Below are positions 1-10,200 of a stretch of DNA of 25,049 bases, piece after piece (within the stretch, counting starts at the first letter, position 1; every line of letters starts with the position of its first letter). A program made the translations under genes and the position numbers. The notes under the pieces are model-generated. The model made no database searches and was not told the origin of the DNA. It saw only the letters and a program-made list of their open reading frames with translations. The stretch is taken from positions 1 through 25,049 of the forward strand of contig JAKCWW010003261.1 of NCBI GenBank assembly GCA_026260175.1, read 5' to 3'. This DNA comes from Reticulitermes lucifugus. Lineage: Eukaryota; Arthropoda; Insecta; Blattodea; Rhinotermitidae.

Positions 1-1295
1 CTTGACTAGCTGATGACCTGTTAGCTTCTCAAGAAGGACTCTGCTCCATGGAGTTAGTTAATGCAGATGCATCATATTGTCATCTGTTACCTGTCCGGCT
101 CTGCATATTTTTCCACATTATCTCACAAACGGCATGATTTTCGAAAAAAAGTTATTGAACATAAAATGTGTGTTTTGATTTCTCTACAACTTTTTGTCTG
201 CAACATTTGTCATTCTATGAAGAACTGAGTGTGATATGATCATAAAATGTATATTGGTCTTCATGTAAAGTACCCATTACTCTTGTCAGATTTTAATGAA
301 ACTTGAATTTTCTTGACAGATTTCATGAAAATCCATCCAGTGGGAGCCGAGTTGTTCCATGCAGATGGACACAGACATGAGGAAGCTAGTAATCACTTTT
401 TTCAATTTTGCAAATGCGCCTAAAACACAAAATTTTTAAAATCTGTTACTGAAAGACACTAAAGTGAATGGGAATAAACTCTGTAATGTAACTTGTTTCT
501 TTTTTTGGGAAACATGGTTTCCCCCCGGCCATGTGAGCACTGGCACCATTTGTGTGTAGGACAAAATATGCTGCGTTTATAGACATACAGAGACTGCTAA
601 TTTCTTTAATATGTTGGGAAATCAGTCCACCAAAACACAGTGTAATCGCTCAACAACTGACATTTCACTGGGCACGACACAACACAAACACTCACAGTGC
701 ATAAAGATATATTTTTAAGTCTTCATGTACAAGCAATATTACAGATTCCTTTACTGAAAGTCCCTCCACGTGCTACTTGTGCAGGTAAGGCAATAACTTT
801 GAAGGACCATATCATGCCTCTCAGCCCACTGATAATACATCATCTTCCTAGCAAAATAGGGGCAAAATGCACCCATTAAAATGAGATTAACAAAATGTAA
901 TGGCAAGAAATGTTAGTGAACTCCTCTCTCCTTCCTGTCCATCATCTGTTTTGTCTTCTCTCTGGTTCTTATATGTAATAATCGAATCGTATGTATGCAG
1001 AACACAAAGTGTCCCAAATCACTATATGAACACTTGAACAAATCCCACCACAACCCTGGCTTCAGTATCAGCTGAACCTACACGCAGCAAAACTACTATA
1101 TAATAATGGATCACTTCTGTCCAAGCTAAGACTTCGACTGTACGTTTATGGTGAAACATCTCAGAAAATTGAAGACCAACAATTCCCTCACTAACAGAAA
1201 CACAAAGTCAGAACACATGACTACAAAAAAAAGTAGATACTGTCACTGCAATCAAATTTATACGATCATTTATTTTGTAAACTACAAAGCAATTA
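1..1295. other. no gene seen; AT-rich flank
   Basis: AT-rich DNA with only short chance frames on either strand. It may be 3' UTR or downstream flank of mask. The only landmark is a minus-strand AATAAA at 1269-1274. I recognise no transposon protein here. Confidence 0.5.
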
Positions 1296-1490
1296 TCAAA
1301 CCAAGGATGAAACATGCAAAGAACTTATTTTCAAAGGAGAAACTACAATATTTCCTGATTCCAAAATAGTTATGTACACCGAATCATGTAAATATTTATT
1401 AACTGCTACATTTTTGACATGTCTTGGCGCTAAATTATTGCCACACTGGAGAGACATACCGGCCATGCCACTGGGAACACCCATTGTCAT
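1296..1490 (-). CDS. candidate terminal exon of mask (weak)
   Basis: Open frame that would follow an acceptor AG at 1491-1492, preceded by a pyrimidine-rich tract (CCTCTCCCTTG). It is in phase 0, compatible with the donor at 4037, and encodes MTMGVPSGMAGMSLQCGNNL and 44 further residues to a stop. A minus-strand AATAAA lies at 1269-1274, just past the stop. The Met/Gly/Ser start resembles low-complexity tail sequence, but the rest does not resemble anything I know. The very short implied 3' UTR is odd for this gene. Transcript evidence would be needed; other terminal exons, including one beyond the left edge, are equally possible. Confidence 0.22.
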   Translation of the reverse strand: MTMGVPSGMAGMSLQCGNNLAPRHVKNVAVNKYLHDSVYITILESGNIVVSPLKISSLHVSSLV

Positions 1491-2398
1491 CTATCGTTAA
1501 CAAGGGAGAGGATTCATTGTCGAGTCAGCCACAGTGACAATCACAACACAAGCTCAATGACCAGGAAAAAGCAGACTTGCTGTATAATACGCGTCTCAAC
1601 TATACTGTGGCTCGGCCATTAAACAGCAGAAAAATCAGAGTTGGGAGAAACAAATAGTGATTGTACCTATAAACCAAATATCTATAGACTGCAGGAAGGT
1701 TCACCAGGAGGAAATTCTAACACAGCTACCAATGTTTGTATCCCAAACACTAGATGAAAAGACCAAAGCATATTTCTTAGCTACAGATGGACATATTTCA
1801 ATAAAAAAAAGTAGATACTTAGAAGAGTTGTCTTTACTATCTCCACATCTGCACAATTCTTCTGCTAATTCCATTGAGATTTAGTGACTCCACTTAGTTG
1901 TCCAGCCCTGAAAACAGAATTGTTGAAAAGTACATTAACATCACACACATACCTGAAGATTATGTACACAAAGAAGCATTACAAATTGCTGATGATTTAA
2001 ATGTTTCATATAGAGGGACTGAGAAGAGCCATGGAAGATTCCACCTTTATTAAGCTTTTAAAGAACTACATTTGACACAGTAACCTGAACATTTCCATTT
2101 CTTGCCACAGGGACCACGTTAAGGGGCTCATTCATGAAATGAACTAGTCTTGTCCTTCCAAAAGGGACCAAGCAATACTTAAGTCTCCCAAAATGTTTCT
2201 CCCTTGAAATTTCCAAGTGCAAATTTTCACTCTTTGGGATACATGTCCAGCCCATTTAATCTTTCAGCACCCTAACAAAGGCACTCTAAGCAACATGTTA
2301 CTTCCACTGTGTCTCTATGGCATTTTGCTGTAAATGCCAAATAGTCACATCAAAAACTAATTTCTGATAACTTAAACTAATCTGCCCCACCAGGTTTT
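1491..2398. other. no recognised gene (intron or 3' flank)
   Basis: AT-rich. The longest minus-strand frame is at 2058-2255 (65 codons, begins MGWTCIPKSENL). It resembles no family I know and lacks splice or promoter context. It is treated as chance. Confidence 0.45.
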
Positions 2399-2507
2399 GT
2401 ACTAAGTAATCTGTCCTGTAAGTTCACTACTCAGTAATGTCCTGCAAGATCAGTACTCAGTAATCTGTCCTGTAAGTTCTGTACTCGGTAATATGTCCTG
2501 TAAGTTA
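2399..2507. repeat. 28-bp minisatellite, four copies
   Basis: Four head-to-tail units of about 26-28 bp built on GTACTCAGTAATCTGTCCTG followed by TAAGTTC: 2399-2426, 2427-2452 (2-bp deletion), 2453-2480 and 2481-2507. Copies differ at a few positions. No coding potential. Confidence 0.8.
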
Positions 2508-2589
2508 ACTCTTTGTTGTTCCATTAAAGTTCACTACATTCTGAAGTTGTTAAGACTTTTACAGACATACATACATTCCATGGATTTAT

Positions 2590-3730
2590 GCGTCACAAAG
2601 ACAACAGGATGTGGAATACAGTATTATGGATCATCTTTACACATAATTCTACTACAGAGTAAAACAAGCGTGGATTTAAGTATTTTATTAATGATACCTT
2701 ACATTTTGCCTTTTCATTTTTAAGGATTGTCACACTACATGGTAAACTGTTGAAAATTCTGATGCCAGCATACAATGTACTTTTTTTGAAAACAAGATAG
2801 GTTGGCATTTGGTCTATGAAGATGGTGCTTATTCCTTGCATTAATACTATGTATACATGAAGTGTTTGAAAATTTTCTTCATTATTGACAATGACGTTCA
2901 TTAATGAAAATATATGTTGGCATGGAACAGGTAAAATCTCTAATCTTTTAAACCGTCTTCTACATGGAGTGTTACATTATGCATCAACCATAATTGTGAC
3001 AGTTTTCTTTTGTACAGTAAATATGCTTCAACTGCTAGAAGAATTATCCCCCAACATTTTTCCATACTTTCAACAGAGTGAAAATGTGCAAAATAAATTG
3101 ATTTTATAGTGTTATTTGCTGATATGGAACATAAACCTAACTGCATAATATGCTCCACTTTACATAGGCATCATCTGACCAATATGGTTCTTCCAGTTTA
3201 GGTGGTTATCAATCTGTAAACCAAGAAATTTTGTACTTACTGTTACTTCTATATATTTTTTTATAGCCAATAGTGAACGCACTGTGTGGTGAATTATTAA
3301 TTATAAATGTTATTACATTTGCTTATCTAGAGTTAAGACTAACTAATTAACAGCAAACCATTCAATCTTATGGGAGAGAACTAAGTTTGACATTGTACAG
3401 AAATCTCTAAAATTTGTTAGAAATTATGACACTAGTGTCATCAGCAAATATTATGGGTTCCGATATAGAATTTATTCCCAGGGGAAGGTCATTTATATAT
3501 ATTATGAACAATAAAGGCCCTAGAATTTAACCTTGGGGAAATCCCTCCAGTAAGACAAAAACTTTTGAGTTACATTAGGTGATTTTATTTCAACTTTCTG
3601 TCTTCTATTAGTTAAATAGGACCTGAACTAGATTTCACTCTGCTGAAATTGACAAAATATTCTTTAAAATATTGTACAATATGCAACCATTTGATTCTTG
3701 TCATATTTCCTATGGCATAAAATATCATGG
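2590..3730 (-). mobile_element. decayed LINE reverse transcriptase (Jockey/I-like)
   Basis: Minus-strand translation, moving between frames, gives a recognisable reverse transcriptase order. LTNRRQKVEIKSPN comes first (near 3590). Next is a degraded copy of the GVPQGS..GPLLF..YIND motif (near 3500-3540), with ISPRLNSRAFIVHNIY remaining. The catalytic FADDTSVI box follows (near 3427-3456). The tail comes last, including RNKHHLHRPNANLSCFQK and YAGIRIFNSLPCSVTILKNE (2640-2830). Many stops and shifts show it is dead, although a 102-codon frame survives at 2593-2901. The start is truncated and no 3' tail or target duplication was found. Clade placement is by resemblance only. Confidence 0.75.
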
Positions 3731-4037
3731 AAAATCCCTGCTGCTACCTGGGCTTCCTGAATCCACCTTCTAATATCTTCTTTGTAAGAGAACATCTCAT
3801 AAATCACAGACCTTAAGTATTTAAAAATTTGGCAATATTTTATACATTCATTTATGTCAATAATTAAACAATTATTTGCAATGCACGTATATTGTTTTGT
3901 TACCTCAAATTTTACCCTTTGTAAATATCACTTTCAAGATAATAGTGATTGCCAAGCTAGAAACGAACAAAATCAAAATGAAATACTTCAAAATTATTCC
4001 AGGATGACTTCTAATTGCAGATTTTCCAAAAACTTAC

Positions 4038-4247
4038 CTGTTGCTTGTCTTGCACATCTGCTATGCCTAGGCGACCACCTTCCCAGCTTGGCGCTTCCAT
4101 CTTAACTCCATCGGCAGCAGCCATGTCTGTTCCTAGGCTTGCACCAACATTATAGTGTGGCAACAAAGGCAGACTATGATGAATCATGGATAGGGCGGCC
4201 GCAGTTCCTCCATTGTGGAATGAGTGCTGGTTTTCAGTATGTCCAGG
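4038..4247 (-). CDS. mask: mask exon: penultimate or last coding exon
   Basis: 210-bp exon (70 codons, phase 0 at both ends); acceptor AG at 4248-4249 and a strong donor GTAAGTTT starting at 4037. It encodes [38 protein letters not shown], and then an acidic Met/Trp segment ending in DVQDKQQ. The phase joins exactly to CAG at the end of 6649-8307 (DAAFQ then PGHTEN). The His/Asn-rich style matches the rest of the tail. If the donor is not used, eight more codons (VSFWKICN) lead to a stop. The strong donor implies at least one more exon further left. Confidence 0.78.
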
Positions 4248-7200
4248 CTGCAACAATGATGAACACAATTGCAAAATTTTCAAGAAGAAACTGCTGTTAC
4301 TGATGCAGGAAGAAAGAAAAGTTGTCCATGTAACTATGTACCAAAACAGAAAGGAGTTAAAGAGACACACAGATTAAGTCCCATGCATTCTAGTTCTTGG
4401 CACTACACAGAAATGAGTGGCTGCCACCTTCATGCTTATCTGCGTTGCATGTCTGTTAGGCACACATGCAGCACAATCACAACCACACATGAACACATAG
4501 AGGGCGATTCAGGAACACCTCACCGGTTTTTAAATGAAGTAAAATCTTAAGGGAAAGCAGAAAATTTTTCTCAACACTGGTAGATACATTCTATTCCTGT
4601 GAGATTTCAAGTTAATTATTGTTTGAATATGACACTTTGCAGGTGACCACCATATTGTTCAATATACCTCTGCAGTTGCAATGGAAAGGGTATCATCACA
4701 CATTGCAGCATTCCTTCAGAGATCCCTTGAATACACTCCCAAATTCACTTTTAAGTCATCAATATTGGCAGGACGTGTTTCGTATACCTTGCTTTTGATG
4801 TAGCCCCAAAGAAAGTCTTCAAAATACCACAGGAATCAGCAAGCACATTACCCTCGTCATCCTTTGCTTAGTTAGTTATAGGCTGGTAACCCTTCTTAAA
4901 TTCATTTATGCCACTGTACAAGTCTAGTATTCCTGTTTTGTTTGTTTCAAACTTTAATTTCCTTTCAAATATTCCCTCTTTTTGTTCCTGAAATGTCCAC
5001 TAGTCTCATGCCTTACATCACTCAGATTATCTGTGTTGATTTGGCTTGGATGTTGTAACCACAGCAATTCAGCCTGCTTCCATTTGTAATGACCTAGACT
5101 CTCTCTTTAGTGAAGACTAACATTCTCTATATTTTCCCAAGCCCTATTGATGTCCCGGCCATCAACTGTTCTTCAAAGTGCTAAACCTGTTTGTTTGATA
5201 TTCTAAAGTGATGCCGTTCTCTAACTTTCACGGCATTAAGCTTCTTGATATCAATCTTGCTGCATCAAACTTTGATCCTGCTAGTTTACTTACTGATAGT
5301 CTCTCCTTACCTTCTGTAACTACCAGACACTGATCATCGGCTTTCAGCTCCTCTAAAATATCATACATCAAGTATAACTGAACGTCATCTCCTATATATC
5401 AAGATGCAATCAATCACACTTTTAGTCATCCCCTCAGGAGAGGTCCATGTGTACTTACAAAATGCTTTATATCAGAATATTATGCTCCTGACAATTAGAT
5501 TTTTGGAGGTGGTGAAGTTTACTACTGTATCACCATTATCATTACTATTTTCATGTAGACTTGTTCAAACTGTTTGAAAATATCTTCTTTCCCTAATTTT
5601 GTAAAGACACTGCGTAACAGAATTTTCATGTAGTACTCAGTGAACTTCATGTACAATGGGTACCGGGTCTCTTTCCCAGGGATAAACCAGCTGAGGCGTG
5701 GCACTGACTACTCACCCCTTTCTAGTGCCAAAGTTGTGTGCAGGTGGAGCTGTACTCCCACCTCCCCTCTGTACCTTCATAGCATGTTATAGGGTGAGCT
5801 TTTACTTATGGAACTGATTGAATACTTACTCTAGTCCCTCACAGAAACGTGTGTGTGTGTGAACCAAATGTTTGCTATACTGTATTCATATTAAGTCACT
5901 GCTGTTAACAGTTAGAAGCAGACTTAAAAATGGCAACAGTTTAAGGTGTAACTTTGCTTCTGGAAAAGTTGGGTCTCTTACTTAAGTAATAGTAAATACC
6001 TGAAGAGAAATGCTGATACTACTATTTAATAAAAGGAGAAAAGCAAATAACCAATACACCAACAATGTTGCAACAGTACGTAGAAAGAACTACTGCCAAA
6101 ACCCACACAAAAGAGGATAAAATGGTCTTAAGTGGTTATGAGACATTTTAACACATTCAGAGTGACAGTCACATACTTATAACACATTTCTTTGTGTGAG
6201 ATGCCTAGAGCCAGAAATTTCCCACATGGTGCAAGGTGTAACATATGTTCTTGTAGTTTGTCAGTCAGATGGCTCTCAGTTATCAGGTACTGATAAAGTG
6301 ACAGTTCAGACAACACATTAACAAATCCTAAACTTGAATGCAAAGAGTGCTGCTGTTTCCATCAGTCCCTTACTGCTGCCCTCAGATCTCAAATTAACAA
6401 TATCAGAGGTATGTACAACCTGTGCAAGGCTCAGTTCCTTGAACTGCCAGGGCTGCCAGACAGGTCTGAATGTGTTAAGCCAGTACACCAAACCTTCATG
6501 CATTATTTCACAAGTAAGTGACACACAGTCAAACCCAAGAATGTGACCGTGTACCTCCCAGTAATGACTGTTTTCATGCCAATGATACAAGCACACTGCA
6601 GGCACCAGAACACTATATCATGCTTCTGTAGATCCAACTTGTGTGTACCTGGAAGGCTGCATCCATCATGTGTGGCAGTTCATCTGCCTGGGGCAATCGG
6701 CCATAGTGTGTTGCACTAGCCCTATAAATCTGGTGCCTCTCCATGGTGTGGCTCATCCCAGAACCAATCCATGATGAGACAGGCATCTTAGGTTCAGCTC
6801 CAGTGAGCATCCAGTTGGGGTCTAGGTCTGAACCAGCCCCCACTCCACTTATGTTTCCATAATTATTCTTCCAACTGGCACGTTCTGTGCCAATGGGTCG
6901 TGGTGGAATTTTGCGATCTTCCAGTTTGTGGTGGTTTGGCTCATTTGCCGGCCCAGGATTTGCAGTGGCAGGAGATGATGGGGACATTGCAGGAGAGTTC
7001 CCTCCTCCTACCATACCTCCATTCTCCAAGCCTGCTAATATATCCACTGCAGCACCACTGTTTCCTGGGTGTGTTAAGCCTGCAAGGGATGCTAGGTGTG
7101 CCACGTTACCAGAAAAACTCATCTGACTCATAACGTCAGGAGGGTGATGTGGATGGTGGTGGTAGGGGGCCTGGAACAGCGGCCACCTCTGGCCATTTGT

Positions 7201-10200
7201 ACCAGGACCTGGAGCTGGGCCAGGGCCAGGCAGTGGCTGGTGGGGGTAAGGGCCAAGAGAGGATTTTCCTAGGGGGTAGGAAACATTGGGCAACATAGTG
7301 CCTAGAGCAGATGCTGAGGCCTGCAGAGATGAAGGAGGCAACATGCTCGCTCTCTGGTGGAATGTTGCAGTGGCACTAAACATATTGCCCCCTTGTTGAG
7401 GTGGTGGTGGTGGTGGAGGCTGTTGCTGTTGTGGCTGCTGTTGTTGCTGAGGTGGAGGTGGTGGTGCAGGCTGTTGCTGCTGTTGTTGCTGAGGTTTGTT
7501 GGCTAGGTGCAGGGAGAAGTCAGGTGCACTTGGATTCAGGCGAGACATACTTACTGTGGTGTTTGTGTTCACTTGGGATGAGGAAACACCCAAGTTAGGC
7601 TTCGGCTGGGAATAATTCATGGGATGGTGATGTGAATGTTGGTGATGGTAGGAACTAAGCATTGGATGTTGTTGTTGCTGCTGCTGTGGCTGTTGCTGTG
7701 GTTGCTGCTGTTGTGGGGTTGACTGGTGATCACCTCCTCCAGGCACCATCTTCAGCAGAGCTGCATTGTGACTCTGAGGGTCAGGTCCATATGCTGATGT
7801 GGACACTGGGGTATACAAAGCACCATGATCAAGTGTCGACTGAGATGATGAAACCATGATACCATGTTGCTGGCCGGAAACTACTGTTCGAGGTGGAAGC
7901 TCTCCGCTTTGAAAGACAGCTCGATTCCCAAAAGGGGATGGTGCTAATGGGCCACCACTCACATCCATATGAGAAGATGGCTGCTGACCAACAATTCCAA
8001 CATTGAGATTTGTTCCTGAATTAGCAGAGTTAGGACGCATGTCAAGTGTGTTGCTACTTGTGCCGGGACGTGTAACAGTGAGACCACTGTGGGTTACTTG
8101 TAGAGGTGGCTGCTTAGCAGCCATAGTAATCACAGGGCCTGATGAATGAGGAACACACTGCTCTGCTGAGAAAACATTGGCACCCTGAAATGACGATCCT
8201 GGAGCCAAAGGCAGGGTAGGAGGAGTTGTGCTGTTGCTACTTGTTTTCGAGGACACAGGAGAGCAAACAGCAGTGCCACGGTAACCTGGAGCCTTGGCTG
8301 CATCCACCTGAGGAAGAGACATGTATAGAGGATTCTGGACTTGAATGATTCACTAATTCAGAATATCTAACAGTCAGTAAGTTTTTACCTGTGGTGGAAC
8401 ACTATCCATGAATTTTCCACCAGTAACCCCAGCTCCACTATTAGCCACTGCTCCTGTTGCAGCTACACTTGCAAAATTCATTCCTTTCTGGGAGTTTTCA
8501 TTATCTCGGCCCCACATTGATTGCTGTGTAACCTGAAGTAAAATATGTCAATCACAATGTGATCCACAGAAACATTTTCAGCAAGTATTAGGCATATTCT
8601 TTCAAGGAAAGTGTGATTTCAAGTGAAGTAGGTCTTAATATGTGTCTATTAAGATAACTGCACATTTAAAGGCAAAACACGTTGCAAGTTAGATTAATAC
8701 CTCTATTCCACCGATTAACAAGTAAATATGCAGCCTGATCAAGTGTAAGCGAATAATTTGCAAGACTTGCTTAAAACTGGACCAGAAACCCATTATGATT
8801 CTGATCCCAATTGTGGACCACAATATTTCTGGAAATGAACATTTGATTACTACATTCTCATGGCATTTGTAAGTGCCCAAATAAGTATCTGGATTTGAGA
8901 CAGATAATATTAGTGGGAAATAGAGAATGCACAAGTTAAAAAGCACATAATACGGAATTATAGACAGAATCCTGATAAAAAAAACTGTCTTTGTAAGTAG
9001 CAACATATGACCAATAATTGATATTAAAACATTTTTTTTTCAATCCCATTACAGGCCTGGACAGGCCCTTAGGGTTCCAGGAGGTTAAGGCTCCCAGATT
9101 TCTAGACAATCGGCACATGAAGGTGGTAAGGTTGTCAGCCCTACGCACCGCTGCCTTTACCCCCCCGGAAATATTCCTGGTACTCAATTCTGTTACAGGC
9201 TGAGTCGACCCCAGGGCCATAGTGAGGCCGGAAGGATTATGTCAATGAAAAATTCCAATGACACCATCGGGAATCGAACCCGCGACCTTCCGGCTTGTAG
9301 CGCAGTGCCTCAACCAACTGCGCCACTGCGTGCCCCATGATATTAAAAGATATTTTGGAAAATTGATTGTGAAAGGAATTAAAGTGACTCAAGACCAGGC
9401 TCCTGTCTGCCATGTTGAACTTTCAGGTTCTACTTGCAGTCAGTAATTATGAGACAGCAAGACCACTGATTACACCACACAAAATATGAATAAAAAAAAA
9501 TTAATCTTTATTTACTTCCATAAAGTTTATGCCAGTTTTATAAAGGTCTTGAATAATCTGCCAGGCTGAATGCAATAGAGATGGCCTCACTACAGCTCAA
9601 CTGCTCTGCAAAGACATCATATTGCAATGATACCTTTACTGCAACTTCACAGTGGTGCACTTCACTAGAAGCAAATTGTCAAATGCCTAATGCATGCTGC
9701 CACTGCAATGCCATGGTGCATTTGTTCACTGTCTCCAGATCTTTTGGTTTACATGAATTCTGGGTTATTGTAAATAATTTACATTGATATAATCTTCCTC
9801 TTTTAACTTATAATGGTTTTGATTATACAACCAAAATAAGTGTTTGTTACTTTAAGAAAGTGAAATTTATTGGAAAACACAGTCATTTATAATTTACTCA
9901 TTTGGACAGAAGTTTTACGCTTTCTTGTCAGTATGACACATACACCTCCTTTTATTTTTAGAGTAGCTCATTCATTCATTCATTCATTCATTCATTCATT
10001 CATTTATTAGTCCACCATAGATCCTTTGAGAATTACATTCCAGTGGATGTGGTTACCGTCTACCCAATAAACAACTTCAGTTTCTCTAGGCTGTCTTTTT
10101 ACACATCCACATCAACAGTACCTTTGTTCTGTCACAATGACAAAGTGTTGAGTGCTAAAAACAAACAATTCTGGTTTTGTAAATCACACAAGTGGATAAG

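Noticed and set aside
6887..7859. Plus-strand frames opposite the long mask exon (for example 6887-7126, 7401-7598, 7662-7859)
   Set aside because: They are antisense shadows of the Gln/Pro-rich coding exon; their Val/Ala-rich products are what polyGln and polyPro codons give in reverse.
8936..9220. Minus-strand 94-codon frame [16 protein letters not shown]...
   Set aside because: It lies almost wholly inside the tRNA-derived SINE and is a by-product of the repeat, not a gene.
9260..9336. A functional tRNA gene
   Set aside because: A and B boxes are good, but the anticodon arm does not fold properly and the sequence continues into a SINE body with a 3' A-rich tail and target duplications.
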